Assembly: GCF_017498085.1 (NCBI RefSeq)
Contig: NZ_JAGBKM010000001.1
Location: 270,192-334,191, forward strand
Direction: 5' to 3'
DNA: 64,000 nt
Origin: Psychrobacter coccoides
GTDB taxonomy: Bacteria > Pseudomonadota > Gammaproteobacteria > Pseudomonadales > Moraxellaceae
How positions within the stretch are numbered: the stretch's first letter is position 1; each line of letters starts with the position of its first letter. The notes under the pieces were generated by a model. The model made no database searches. It was given only the letters and a program-made list of their open reading frames with translations, and had not been told where the DNA came from. Made by a program: the position numbers and the translations under genes. Positions 18,472 through 28,144 of this stretch are shown here, one piece after another.

Positions 18472-19530
18472 ATGCAGACTTATAATAATGAATTGCTCAA
18501 GTTGGACTTTAATGAAAACGCCTTAGGCATGTCAGACTCGGCCAGACAAGCGGTCACTGACGCTCTAAACGATGGCGCACGGTATCCTGATAAACAGCGC
18601 ACCATGCTAATGAGCAAGGTCGCTGCTATGAATGGCGTACCTGAAGCGCAGGTTTTGTTAGGCAATGGCTCAATTGAGTGTATCAGAGCAGTCGTACAAA
18701 TGTTATATGACAAGGCGCTGAAGACAGGCGTAGCGTTTCAGCTGATCACGCCCGACCCGACCTTTGGGTGTGCTGAGCAGTATGCAGTTTCTCTTGGGGT
18801 GTCAGTGACCAAAGTACCACTAATGCCCGACAACTATGATTTAGATTTTGAGCAGCTACAAAAAGCCGCTGACGCATTTGCTGGCATCAGCCTGTTTTAT
18901 ATTTGTAATCCTAATAATCCAACAGGGACGATAACGGTAACCGACAGACTGAAAGCTTGGATAAAAAACGCCCCAAAAAACCATTATTTTTTATTAGACG
19001 AGGCTTACTTTGGCTATGTCACGGAGCCAAGCTTTGAGAGTGGGGTTGAGTGGGTTAAACATCAGCTGTCAGATAACCTAGTCGTTGTTCGTACTTTTTC
19101 GAAGCTCTTTGGGCTTGCAGGTTTGCGAGTGGGCTACGCCATTGCAAACCCGCAGATTATTTTAGAGATTGAGGCTTTGATGTCTACTGACAACATCAAC
19201 ACCTCAGCTGCCGTAGCTGCCGTAGCTACGATAGAAGATACGGCGTTTTTGGCGCACAGTTTGCACACCACCACTCAGGCACGGCAGATGATGGAAGAGG
19301 CGTTAGATAAACTCGGACTGCGCTATCTGCCCTCGCAAACCAACTTTATTTTTCATGAAATCAAAGGTGATGTCCAAACCTACATAGATAGAATGAAAGC
19401 ATACGGCATTGCGGTTGGCCGTGAGTTTCCCTCTATACCAGGGTTCAATCGTATTACGCTTGGTACGCCTGATGAGATGAGGGTGGTCATTGCAGCACTG
19501 AAGTCGTTTCGTAAAAAAGGCTGGATCTGA
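18472..19530 (+). CDS. HisC-like PLP-dependent aminotransferase, copy 1
   Basis: Class I/II aminotransferase resembling histidinol-phosphate aminotransferase (352 residues, usual length). The canonical residues are intact: LDFNENALG at the N-terminus, CNPNNPTGT near residue 145, DEAYFGY with the Asp that binds the pyridine nitrogen, the Schiff-base Lys in TFSKLFGLAGLRVGYA near 210, and a late Arg in GFNRITLGTPDE. It is not in a his operon, so its role may be a side pathway. It forms a tandem pair with the next gene. Confidence 0.85.
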   Translation: MQTYNNELLKLDFNENALGMSDSARQAVTDALNDGARYPDKQRTMLMSKVAAMNGVPEAQVLLGNGSIECIRAVVQMLYDKALKTGVAFQLITPDPTFGCAEQYAVSLGVSVTKVPLMPDNYDLDFEQLQKAADAFAGISLFYICNPNNPTGTITVTDRLKAWIKNAPKNHYFLLDEAYFGYVTEPSFESGVEWVKHQLSDNLVVVRTFSKLFGLAGLRVGYAIANPQIILEIEALMSTDNINTSAAVAAVATIEDTAFLAHSLHTTTQARQMMEEALDKLGLRYLPSQTNFIFHEIKGDVQTYIDRMKAYGIAVGREFPSIPGFNRITLGTPDEMRVVIAALKSFRKKGWI

Positions 19531-19619
19531 CTCAGAGTCCTTGTCAATCAATAAAATGCACCTTAATATGGCAGCCTTTTGCGTTATAACCCACATACTT
19601 ATTAGGTCAATTTATCACT

Positions 19620-20672
19620 GTGCATACTCATAATTTACTCGAATTAAACTCTAACGAAAACTCTTTAGGCATGGCAGAATCTGCCAAACAAGCCATTATC
19701 GATACTTTAGATATTGGCTTTCGTTATCCAGATGATCAGCGTGCTGCTCTTATCAGTAAGATTGCTGAAATCAATGGTGTGGCAGAGAACCAAGTCTCGC
19801 TCGGCAACGGCTCAAGCGAGAACATTCGAGCAGTGCTACAAATGCTGCAAATCAAAGCGCTAAAACAAGGCCAGTCTCTGCAAGTCATCGTCCCAGACCC
19901 TACTTTTGCCTATGCAGAGTTGTATACGCACTCAATCGGTGAGTCCGTGGTCAAAGTACCTCTTACCCCACACAGTCATGATTTGGACTTTGATGCGCTT
20001 CAAAGCGCTGCAGATGCGTTTGCTGGTATCAGCCTGTTTTATATTTGTAATCCTAATAACCCAACAGCAACGATTACTGCAACCGATAAGCTTAAGTCTT
20101 GGATAAAAAATGCCCCTGCGCATCATTACTTTTTAATCGATCAGGCTTATTCAGAGTATATTACCGACCCAGACTTTGAGAGCGGTGTCGAATGGGTGAG
20201 GCAACAGCTGTCAGATAATATAATCGTGATTCGCACTTTCTCGAAGCTCTGTGCGCTAGCAGCCATGCGGATGGGGTATGCGATTGCGAGTCCCAAAACC
20301 ACAGCCGCTGTCGAAGACTTTATGTCTATAGACAACACCAATCTGTCAGGAGCAGTAGCCGTGCTAGCGACCTTGAATGATGAGGCGTTTTTGGCGCACA
20401 GTTTGCGTACAACCAATCAGTCTCGGCAGATGATAGAAGAGGCATTAGACGAGCTAGGACTGCGTTATCTGCCTTCACAAGCTAACTTTATCTTTCATGA
20501 AGTCAAAGGTGATGTCCAAACCTACATAGATAGAATGCAAGAGCAGGACATTGTGGTTGGACGGGCTTTTCCACCGATTGAGGGGTTCAACCGCTTGACG
20601 CTTGGTACACCTGACGAGATGGCAGTATTTATTAAAGCATTAAAGCGCTTTCGCAAAAAAGGCTGGGTTTGA
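19620..20672 (+). CDS. HisC-like aminotransferase, diverged tandem paralogue
   Basis: Closely related to its upstream neighbour: the same length (350), with long nearly identical DNA stretches such as the CNPNNPT region and the GDVQTYIDRM region. Several invariant positions differ: NPTG has become NPTA, DEAY has become DQAY and the AGLR after the Lys has become AAMR. The Schiff-base Lys (TFSKLCALAAMRMGYA) and the Asp remain, so it may still bind PLP. Start is GTG 19620 with a weak ribosome site. It could be a duplicate with altered substrate or one losing function. Confidence 0.82.
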   Translation: MHTHNLLELNSNENSLGMAESAKQAIIDTLDIGFRYPDDQRAALISKIAEINGVAENQVSLGNGSSENIRAVLQMLQIKALKQGQSLQVIVPDPTFAYAELYTHSIGESVVKVPLTPHSHDLDFDALQSAADAFAGISLFYICNPNNPTATITATDKLKSWIKNAPAHHYFLIDQAYSEYITDPDFESGVEWVRQQLSDNIIVIRTFSKLCALAAMRMGYAIASPKTTAAVEDFMSIDNTNLSGAVAVLATLNDEAFLAHSLRTTNQSRQMIEEALDELGLRYLPSQANFIFHEVKGDVQTYIDRMQEQDIVVGRAFPPIEGFNRLTLGTPDEMAVFIKALKRFRKKGWV

Positions 20673-20893
20673 TGAGTAAAAACAGCTCAGAGTAATCTCA
20701 TCAGTTAGCTCGTAGTATCTGCAGAGATGACAGACAGGGTTTAACCCTTTTACGCCGTTTCCCTTACTGGCATAAACGTAGGTTTACATAGTTACTCTTA
20801 AAATATCGTCATATCTTTAATAAGATAGACAGATGAGCGCAGCTAATACCAGTTTGCTCTATTCAGTGTTTTTAAATAATAAGGATAAAGATA

Positions 20894-21274
20894 ATGGATG
20901 TAAAAGCGTTATTTAAAAAAGGTATAGAACAACAATTACTCGATGTAGATGACTATATCTTTACGCCTAAACAATATGAAATGAGAGTTGAAGATGGCGA
21001 CTTAAAGTGTATCCTAAACAGCGACGGCAGCGTCAATATTTTTTATAGTAAAGAAGGGATTACCGATGTTAGAGCAGCAGCACGTAAACACCCTTTTACC
21101 ACTTTTGACACCGAGCTGCATCACGGTATCTATGATGATGTGATTGAAGATTTAATCGATAGTGTGAATGAGATTATAAACAGTCATTCAAAGTATTTTC
21201 GTATCAACAAAGTCTTGCCAATGACGGCAGCTTTAGATGGCGATACTGTGATTACAGAAGCTGATAAAGACTAG
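20894..21274 (+). CDS. Hypothetical protein, 126 residues
   Basis: No recognised family. It is an acidic soluble protein without signal or membrane segments. AAGGATAAAGATAATG gives a fair ribosome site and ATG 20894 is the likely start. The last codons run into the CTAG end of a mobile-type repeat, which supplies the TAG stop. The C-terminus may therefore have been altered by the insertion. Confidence 0.6.
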   Translation: MDVKALFKKGIEQQLLDVDDYIFTPKQYEMRVEDGDLKCILNSDGSVNIFYSKEGITDVRAAARKHPFTTFDTELHHGIYDDVIEDLIDSVNEIINSHSKYFRINKVLPMTAALDGDTVITEADKD

Positions 21275-21445
21275 GGCGTGTCCTCATTTTGAAAATTATG
21301 ATAAAAATGAGATAAATTGAAGTCAAACAAGGAAAATAACGCAGATAATATCGGGATACTAGCCAGTTATTTGACGCCGTTTGGCAAAATTTAGCCATTT
21401 TTAGTCCATTTAGATGCAATCGTTCAGATTGAGGACACGCCCTAG
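21271..21445 (-). repeat. 175-bp MITE-like element, copy 2
   Basis: CTAGGGCGTGTCCTCA at one end and TGAGGACACGCCCTAG at the other form a perfect 16-bp terminal inverted repeat. The interior matches the reverse complement of 11319-11494. It makes the stop codon of the preceding gene. Confidence 0.88.
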
Positions 21446-21530
21446 AGTAGTATGCTGATTTTGATATGACTGCCGCTTAAATAAGCGGCGTTTATTTTAC
21501 ACTTTTTTCATTTCGAAGCCTCTTACGTCG

Positions 21531-21567
21531 AAAAACCAGCTGGAAAGACTCTCTCAGCTGGTTTTTT
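21531..21567. terminator. Terminator of the DUF697-like gene
   Basis: AAAAACCAGCTG pairs with CAGCTGGTTTTT. A/T runs on both sides make it usable from either strand; the gene at 21597-22112 (-) ends beside it. Confidence 0.85.
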
Positions 21568-21596
21568 CTTGTCAACAACTACTAGTACAAGTGATT

Positions 21597-22112
21597 TTAG
21601 ACGTTTTGGCTGCTTTCTTTTTTCTGAATGTCTTTTGCTAACTTATAGCATTCATTAATATGATCGTTGGCGATTTTTCTAAATATCGTATAACCCATCG
21701 TTGCTGCCACCAATTGACCGCCTAGTGGGATGAACTTGGTCACTTGCTTGGCAGCGATACGTCCACCGAAGCCCTGAATGGTTTTTTTGACGATACCACG
21801 TGTCGCCATGAGGCCTGCAAAGTCAACCGTACGGTCTTTTAACGCCTGCCAATGAATCTCACGTGACTCTAAGTCGACAGCAGACTCTCGGCCTTCGATC
21901 AGACCAAAGCGCTCACTTATCTCAGGCAGTAAATGGGTAAGCATGCCGGCATCGACAGCGACATCAAAAAAAGGGACGGGTACGATGGCGACACCAGCAG
22001 AAACTCTGGCCCGTTTTTTTACGAGTTTCTTACACTCTTTTTTTACTTGATCCAAATCTAAGTTTGGATCGATGGTGTTTGGTAGTTTTTCGGCCGCTGG
22101 GGTGGTTTTCAT
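21597..22112 (-). CDS. DUF697-like conserved protein
   Basis: A 171-residue protein with a basic N-terminal third (KKECKKLVKKRARVS), a hydrophobic hairpin AGVAIVPVPFFDVAVDAG resembling DUF697 proteins, and a second hydrophobic patch FIPLGGQLVAATMGYTIF. It is probably membrane-associated. The family has no settled function; relatives are fused to or neighbour dynamin-like GTPases, but none is nearby. Start ATG 22112 with AAGGAAG upstream. Confidence 0.6.
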   Translation of the reverse strand: MKTTPAAEKLPNTIDPNLDLDQVKKECKKLVKKRARVSAGVAIVPVPFFDVAVDAGMLTHLLPEISERFGLIEGRESAVDLESREIHWQALKDRTVDFAGLMATRGIVKKTIQGFGGRIAAKQVTKFIPLGGQLVAATMGYTIFRKIANDHINECYKLAKDIQKKESSQNV

Positions 22113-22450
22113 AAAGCTTCCTTATTATATGAGAGTGTTAAATGTTTTAGAGCTAGCAAACGATAAATGGCTATGACTCGATAGTTACTATTCTATGGGT
22201 TTGTAGGCGACATACAATCATGGCTTTGTAGCAAAATGCAGAAAAATACGATGCATATGCACAGTTTTTGTAAACAAAGCATACCCATAAAATGTACATC
22301 AGAAGTGCGTCTCCATCTATAACTGTTTGAAGTCAGCTGTCTATCGATCCTTTAACTGGCTTTTTTTAACATAACCGTCAGGCTGATAAGATGCAAGAGT
22401 AAACCATGTACTGAAATGCCATAAAATATCGAAACTCCCATAAGTTGTGA

Positions 22451-22479
22451 TTGTGACCTTGAGTCAAAGTCAGTAGAAT
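22451..22479 (+). promoter_or_regulatory. recJ promoter, predicted leaderless
   Basis: TTGTGA (22451-22456), a 17-bp spacer, then TAGAAT (22474-22479). Transcription would begin about at the A of the recJ ATG (22486). No ribosome site lies between. The remaining 373-bp gap shows no gene. Confidence 0.6.
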
Positions 22480-22485
22480 ACAGCC

Positions 22486-24234
22486 ATGCTAAATTTAACC
22501 CCCCGTTATCAAGGCACTCGCATCGACGAGTTGCCCATGGCTTTGCAGCCTCTTGCTGCCCAATCACTAACACTGGCACGCCTGTATGCTGGCCGTGGTA
22601 TTACTGCACCTGATGAGCTGGAGGTCAGTCTGTCTGGACTATTGCCTGCTGAGCAGCTGCATGGCGTCACTGAGGCCGTGGACTTGTTAGATGCTGCTAT
22701 CGACAATGCCCAGCGAATCTTGATAGTCGGTGACTTTGACTGCGATGGTGCTACGAGTACGGCATTGATGATGCGGGCTTTGACTGCTATGGGGGCAGTT
22801 GTCGACTTTTTGGTTCCTGATCGCTTTAAGTATGGTTATGGTTTGACACCTGAGATTGTTGAGTTGGGTATTAAGACCTATCAGCCAGACGTGATAGTGA
22901 CGGTGGACAACGGTATCTCAAGCCATGAAGGGGTGGCACGTGCGCAAGCAGATGGCATTACCGTTATCATTACTGATCATCATCTCACGACCAAAGAAAC
23001 ACCGCCTGCTGAAGCAGTAGTCAATCCTAATCAGCTTGAGTGTCATTTTGCTAGCAAGGCGCTCGTCGGGGTCGGTGTGGCGTTTTATGTACTCGGACGC
23101 TTGGCCAAGCAGCGCCGTGAGGCGGGCAAGACTAGCGTGCAGGTCAGCCAGTATTTAGATTTAGTGGCGCTGGGCACGATCGCTGACGTTGGTGTGCTTG
23201 ATAAAAACAATCGTATCTTGGTTCATCATGGTCTGGCGGCAATTCGTCAAGGACGCTGCTGCTTAGGTATCTTAGCACTGCTTGAGCAAGCAGGCCGTGA
23301 TCCCAAGCAATTGCAGGCGCAGGATTTTGGGTTTGTATTGGGTCCACGTATTAACGCTGCTGGACGTATGGATAATATGCGTATCGGTATTGAGTGTTTA
23401 TTGACTGAAGACTGGCGTACCGCCCAGCGTCTGGCGCAAGAGCTTGAGCACCTCAACCGTACCCGTCGTCAGGTAGAAGGCGAGATGCGCAAGCAAGCGG
23501 ATAATATCGTACAGACGTTGGCTGCTGATACCAGCAGTACAGGTAAGCGCAGTATTGTGCTGTATCAAGATGACTGGCACCAAGGCGTCATCGGTATCGT
23601 TGCAGGACGGTTAAAAGAACATCATTATTTGCCAAGTATCGTCTTTGCACCAGCAGATAAAGCGCATACAGACCATGACGATGCGATCAAAGGTTCGGCC
23701 CGTTCTATAGCTGGCGTACATATCCGTGATGCCATCGAAATGGTCGCTGAGCGCCACCCTGATTTGATCAGTCACTTTGGGGGTCATGCGATGGCAGCAG
23801 GTTTGACGATTAAGCGTGGTCACTTTACAGGTTTTGTTCAAGCGTTCAATGAGGTCATGGCAGAATTGGATGATGCGGTGTTTTTTGAACAAAAACTCAC
23901 TGATGGGGCGCTACAAGCAAGTGACTTTAGCTTGTGGTTTGCAGAGCACTTGGCTGAGGCAAGCATCTGGGGCCATGGCTTTGCCCCGCCTGTATTTGAT
24001 GGCGTATTTGACGTACTGAGTTTTAAGATATTAAAAGACAAGCATCTCAAATTATCTTTACGTTATCCAGGTGTACAATACCCCATCGAAGCGATTTGCT
24101 TTAACTTCGATACTGAGGTCTGGGACTATCGTGCTGAGCAAGTGCATCTGTTGTTTGAGCTCGATATCAATGAATGGAATGGCAAACAAAGTCTACAGCT
24201 GATGGTAAAAGACTTGGCGGTTATCCAACCTTAA
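22486..24234 (+). CDS. recJ: Single-stranded-DNA-specific exonuclease RecJ
   Basis: A 5'-3' exonuclease on single-stranded DNA used in recombination and mismatch repair. The DHH-family metal motifs are visible: VGDFDCDGATST near residue 81, VTVDNGISS, TDHHLTT near 163, and the DHHA1 part with SHFGGHAMAAGLTI. The 582-residue length is normal. Start ATG 22486 sits right behind a promoter with no ribosome site. Its stop overlaps the convergent gene's stop by 4 bp. Confidence 0.96.
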   Translation: MLNLTPRYQGTRIDELPMALQPLAAQSLTLARLYAGRGITAPDELEVSLSGLLPAEQLHGVTEAVDLLDAAIDNAQRILIVGDFDCDGATSTALMMRALTAMGAVVDFLVPDRFKYGYGLTPEIVELGIKTYQPDVIVTVDNGISSHEGVARAQADGITVIITDHHLTTKETPPAEAVVNPNQLECHFASKALVGVGVAFYVLGRLAKQRREAGKTSVQVSQYLDLVALGTIADVGVLDKNNRILVHHGLAAIRQGRCCLGILALLEQAGRDPKQLQAQDFGFVLGPRINAAGRMDNMRIGIECLLTEDWRTAQRLAQELEHLNRTRRQVEGEMRKQADNIVQTLAADTSSTGKRSIVLYQDDWHQGVIGIVAGRLKEHHYLPSIVFAPADKAHTDHDDAIKGSARSIAGVHIRDAIEMVAERHPDLISHFGGHAMAAGLTIKRGHFTGFVQAFNEVMAELDDAVFFEQKLTDGALQASDFSLWFAEHLAEASIWGHGFAPPVFDGVFDVLSFKILKDKHLKLSLRYPGVQYPIEAICFNFDTEVWDYRAEQVHLLFELDINEWNGKQSLQLMVKDLAVIQP

Positions 24235-24866
24235 TCTACCAAACGAATGGACGGTAGGTGCCAGTCGAAACGTAGCGCCAACATACGTACCCAAAAAATA
24301 ATGCCCAACATAACAAACTCGTTGAGCCCTGCATTCATCCCTAGATAGTCAAAAAACAAGTAAGCTACCGATCCGACAATGCTGGCAGTAATATAGATTT
24401 CACGTTGCAGAACCAGTGGAATCTGATTACAGACAATATCCCGCAGCAGGCCACCGATAATCGCTGTCCAAACACCCATCATAATAGCAATCAAGGGTGA
24501 CATGTCTTGATGCAGTGCGACTTTGAAACCAATAACACTAAAGGCGGCAAGACCAATAGCATCAAACAGTTTTACCGCTCTATCAATCTTATGATAAAGA
24601 TGAAAAAAGGTCTGCAAAATAAGAGACGTCGCCGTAATGACAAACATATAATTAAGGTCTGTCATCCAAAATAAAGGGTGTCTGTCCAGCGCAATATCTC
24701 GTAACGTACCACCGCCCACGGCATTGGCCATGGAGACTAAGATACAACCTGTGATATCAAAACCCTTATGCTGTGCCAGTAAAGTACCGGCAATAGCGCA
24801 AGCAATCACCCCCACCATATCTAGGAGGTACAGGAGAATGTCAGGAAAAATCAAATCGTTAACCAT
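24231..24866 (-). CDS. TRIC-family / UPF0126 membrane protein (YadS-like)
   Basis: A 211-residue inner-membrane protein with about seven helices made of two related halves. Each half has the family signature: GGGTLRDIALDRHP in the first and GGLLRDIVCNQIP in the second. Prokaryotic members form trimeric cation channels. Its 3' end overlaps recJ by 4 bp tail to tail. Start ATG 24866. Identification of the family is solid; ion and physiology are not known. Confidence 0.88.
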   Translation of the reverse strand: MVNDLIFPDILLYLLDMVGVIACAIAGTLLAQHKGFDITGCILVSMANAVGGGTLRDIALDRHPLFWMTDLNYMFVITATSLILQTFFHLYHKIDRAVKLFDAIGLAAFSVIGFKVALHQDMSPLIAIMMGVWTAIIGGLLRDIVCNQIPLVLQREIYITASIVGSVAYLFFDYLGMNAGLNEFVMLGIIFWVRMLALRFDWHLPSIRLVD

Positions 24867-24988
24867 GGTTGTCGTACCAAGTAATGATCGTTAAAGTGAG
24901 CCGTCTGGATATAATCAACTGTGTTGGTTCTATATGTGAGCTATATCAGTGTTGTAGCAGTAGGATTAATCAGGCAGCAATGTGCGTG

Positions 24989-26146
24989 TTAGCCGTCTTT
25001 TGCAAACAAAATCAATCCTATTATAATCAAAGCGATACCCACCAGACCCATGGTCGAGGGAATCGAGTTGTCCAATAGTAATATACCACCAATCAATGCA
25101 AATACCACTTCACTGGCTTGAGTGGCGTCGACTCCAGCCACTTCGCTTGAGGTTGCGGCCTGTCCACGGGCATATAAAAAAATAGTCGTCGCTGCAACCC
25201 CTGCCAGTAAAGCCACAAGCAAAGTGTTAAATAGCTGTGAGATTTCAGGTGCCTCAGGTCGCATTATCATGCCTAACAGCAGCCAAAATGGCAAACTACC
25301 CAGCGTCATAAGCCAGACTTTGTTAAAGGCATTGTGCAGTAGGGTGGTTTCGATGGTGGGGATACGGTCGATAAACGCCTGTAATGTTGATGGAAGTGAC
25401 GTCACCGTAAGCTGGCTTTGGTTGTCTGTGCCCTCACTGTTGATGGTCGCATCATTTAGAGAAGAAGGTAAGTCGTAAGCTTCAGAAATAAGCGGCTCAT
25501 CATATGTACCGTTAGGGCTAGGTGTTTTATCCACTTGAGGGGTTGTCTCAGGCTGTGCACGAGAGTTGTGCGTGACTTGCCAGACCAGCTGGTTACCGAT
25601 TGGGTAGCTAAAAGCGGCAATAAGGGCAGGTAATGCACCATAAAGCAACATATCGGCCATAGGAACAACATTGGCGATATCTGTGTTTGCCACGGTAGCA
25701 GCCTGTATCCCTTCGCTGACATTGACCAAGACCACACCGATAAAGACCAGTAGGGCATAACCAATGAATCTCCTAGCAAAGCGTTGCCCAAAAGCCATCA
25801 GTACCAGCAGACTGGTAACGACGGTAAACATAAAAGTCGCTGCGACCACCCAACCAGCGACATGGTCTGCTGCATAGCATATACCAGTATAAAACAGCCC
25901 AAAACCAATGCTACCAGTCACACACCAAAACCGCCAATGCTGCCAAAAAACAGTCATCAGCGCTTTGAGACTAGCAGCACCTTGCTGTATCAAGATAATC
26001 GCTGTAATGATCAGCCACATAAAAAGATAGCGTAGACTGGCAGACCAGAACCAATGACCGCCTGCAGTGCTCATCATCTCATTTAAGATAAATGTTGAAC
26101 TAAAAAAAGCACCCGCCAACAACCCTAACAATATCAGTCTGACCAT
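24989..26146 (-). CDS. Multidrug/metabolite exporter, EamA/EmrE-like superfamily
   Basis: A 385-residue membrane protein with about ten helices in two five-helix halves, the layout of drug/metabolite transporters. A hydrophilic loop of about 80 residues rich in Ser, Thr and Pro splits the halves. The closing segment SSEVAGVDATQASEVVFALI is typical of the multidrug-resistance efflux branch. I chose ATG 26146 with AGGA upstream; the longer frame to 26299 would overlap queE and adds a non-membrane, Cys-rich tail with no support. It lies 71 bp behind queE. Confidence 0.8.
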   Translation of the reverse strand: MVRLILLGLLAGAFFSSTFILNEMMSTAGGHWFWSASLRYLFMWLIITAIILIQQGAASLKALMTVFWQHWRFWCVTGSIGFGLFYTGICYAADHVAGWVVAATFMFTVVTSLLVLMAFGQRFARRFIGYALLVFIGVVLVNVSEGIQAATVANTDIANVVPMADMLLYGALPALIAAFSYPIGNQLVWQVTHNSRAQPETTPQVDKTPSPNGTYDEPLISEAYDLPSSLNDATINSEGTDNQSQLTVTSLPSTLQAFIDRIPTIETTLLHNAFNKVWLMTLGSLPFWLLLGMIMRPEAPEISQLFNTLLVALLAGVAATTIFLYARGQAATSSEVAGVDATQASEVVFALIGGILLLDNSIPSTMGLVGIALIIIGLILFAKDG

Positions 26147-26217
26147 TTTGCATCCTTGCAACAGCTTGTCGTATCGTGGCTTGATGACATGACAAGCGAC
26201 GTTTATTTTTGCGGCAA

Positions 26218-26949
26218 TTACTTGCCCTTGGCATCGGCCCAGATTATCTTGTGCAGTTGCAATTGAAAGCGTACAGGTAGGGCATCGGCCAGTAGCCACT
26301 CAGCCAGCTCACGAGCCAGTATAGGAACATCAAGGCTGGTCTCTTCACCAATATCATCTGCTACATTAAACATCGGCGAAAACCAAACAGTACCGACCAG
26401 TTTATCGAGCTTATGCTCAAACAACTTCTGTTTTGCCCAGTCATAATCCTTACGATTCATAATGACAAACTTGATTTGATCGTGTTGGGTTAAGTGGTTC
26501 AGGTTTGACCAAAGGTTTTTGTCCTCTTCGCCTGAGCTTGGTGTCTTCAGATCCATCACTTTACTGACAGCTGGCGGAACGTTTTCTACCGTCAGCGCCC
26601 CTGCGGTCTCAAGAGAAATCTCATAATCATCAGCTAATAAGCGCTTCATAAGCTCAATGGCATTTGGCTGAGCTAGTGGCTCACCGCCTGTCAGACAAAT
26701 ACGCTTGCAAGGGTAGCGTTTAGTGGTTTCTATAATGCTCTCTAACGACTGACGCTCGCCACCGGTAAAGGCGTATTCGGTATCACAGTAGACGCAGCGT
26801 AGGGGGCAGCCTGTTAGGCGTACAAATATCGTTGGCAGGCCTGAAGTCAGCGCCTCACCTTGTAGAGAGTAAAACACTTCTGTCAAACGCAGACCTGCTT
26901 CAGGATCAGTAACAGGAATGGCGGGAGTACGTAAGGGGGACTCGCTCAT
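26218..26949 (-). CDS. queE: 7-carboxy-7-deazaguanine synthase
   Basis: Radical SAM enzyme that contracts 6-carboxytetrahydropterin to 7-carboxy-7-deazaguanine on the way to queuosine. The cluster motif CPLRCVYC has the CX3CX2C spacing, and LTGGEPLAQP and SLETAG are SAM/substrate motifs. ATG 26949 fits homologues, which start just before the LTEVFYSLQGE segment; ATG 26985 is also possible and neither has a clear ribosome site. A putative queuosine-precursor transporter lies at 54284. Confidence 0.95.
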   Translation of the reverse strand: MSESPLRTPAIPVTDPEAGLRLTEVFYSLQGEALTSGLPTIFVRLTGCPLRCVYCDTEYAFTGGERQSLESIIETTKRYPCKRICLTGGEPLAQPNAIELMKRLLADDYEISLETAGALTVENVPPAVSKVMDLKTPSSGEEDKNLWSNLNHLTQHDQIKFVIMNRKDYDWAKQKLFEHKLDKLVGTVWFSPMFNVADDIGEETSLDVPILARELAEWLLADALPVRFQLQLHKIIWADAKGK

Positions 26950-27106
26950 AATAGATTCAAATACAGTCAAAGGTTGATAAAGCATTTAGAGGCTTAACAG
27001 CGTTACTAAGCGCTATTAAAGATAAGAGGATAAGCTTTGGCGTTCCAAAATTGAGCGCTTAAAAAATTTGCGATGGATTATAACGCATGTGATTATACAA
27101 AGCTGC

Positions 27107-27145
27107 ACAAGAGATGCTAAAGTGAGTCTTTAACATCTCTTGTGA
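27107..27145 (-). terminator. Hairpin after dapD
   Basis: CACAAGAGATG pairs with CATCTCTTGTG around an 18-base loop that can itself pair (GCTAAAG/CTTTAAC). No strong T-run follows, so efficiency is uncertain. Confidence 0.5.
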
Positions 27146-27174
27146 TCAGTAGTGATAAGGGCATTGATACAGAA

Positions 27175-27996
27175 TTAGTCTAAACGCAGCAGCTCATTGA
27201 CCGCTGTTTTTGCCCGAGTTTGTGCATCAACTTTTTTGACGATAATCGCCGCATATAAGCTATGGCTACCGTCTTTTGACGGCAAGCTGCCAGGCACGAC
27301 AACAGAGCCTGCGGGCACACGGCCACGATGAATCTCACCGGTCTCACGATCATAGATGCGAGTGGATTGACCGATATAGACACCCATAGAGATGACTGCG
27401 CCTTCCTCGATGATTACGCCTTCGACGATCTCAGAGCGTGCACCGATAAAGCAGTTATCTTCGATGATCGTGGGGTTGGCTTGCAAAGGCTCTAATACCC
27501 CGCCGATACCGACACCGCCTGATAAATGCACGTTTTTACCGATTTGGGCACATGAGCCTACTGTTGCCCATGTATCTACCATCGCCCCTTGATCGACGTA
27601 AGCACCAATATTGATATAAGAAGGCATCAGGACAGCGCCTGCTGCAATAAATGAGCCTTTACGAGCGACGGCTGGTGGCACCACACGTACACCAGCGTCT
27701 TTAAACTGCTCCTCGCTCCAATCAGCAAACTTGGTCGGTACTTTATCATAAAACTGTAGATGCTCACCGGCAGGCTGAGTGTAATTATCATTCAGACGAA
27801 ACGATAACAGTACCGCTTTTTTGGCCCACTGATTGACAACCCATGCGCCATCTTTTTTTTCAGCGACACGCAAGCTGCCATTATCGAGCTGCTCTAGCAC
27901 TTGTTCGATCGCATCACGTATCTCTTGTGGCATAGTACTTGGGCTATATTCGTTACGGCTCTCAAAGGCTTGTTCAATAGTTTGCTGTAATGACAT
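27175..27996 (-). CDS. dapD: Tetrahydrodipicolinate N-succinyltransferase
   Basis: Transfers succinyl from succinyl-CoA to tetrahydrodipicolinate in lysine and meso-diaminopimelate synthesis. The 273-residue size is right. The left-handed beta-helix repeats are plain ([21 protein letters not shown], followed by further hexapeptides with [12 protein letters not shown]). Start ATG 27996 with AGGAA upstream. It stands alone behind a large hairpin. Confidence 0.97.
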   Translation of the reverse strand: MSLQQTIEQAFESRNEYSPSTMPQEIRDAIEQVLEQLDNGSLRVAEKKDGAWVVNQWAKKAVLLSFRLNDNYTQPAGEHLQFYDKVPTKFADWSEEQFKDAGVRVVPPAVARKGSFIAAGAVLMPSYINIGAYVDQGAMVDTWATVGSCAQIGKNVHLSGGVGIGGVLEPLQANPTIIEDNCFIGARSEIVEGVIIEEGAVISMGVYIGQSTRIYDRETGEIHRGRVPAGSVVVPGSLPSKDGSHSLYAAIIVKKVDAQTRAKTAVNELLRLD

Positions 27997-28144
27997 AAAG
28001 GTTCCTGAAATGAGTGAAAGAGAAGTTTTATAGCTATAGAGGCTTAAACAATAACAGCTTAAACATAGACAAGAAAACCTGCTGTCTTATCGCCAATTGT
28101 ATGGCCGCTAACCTAGCAAGTTTAGCAAAGCTTGCCTGTAGCCG

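Noticed and set aside
26147..26299. N-terminal extension of the exporter gene
   Set aside because: It would overlap queE on the same strand and adds a hydrophilic Cys-rich tail; ATG 26146 has a ribosome site.
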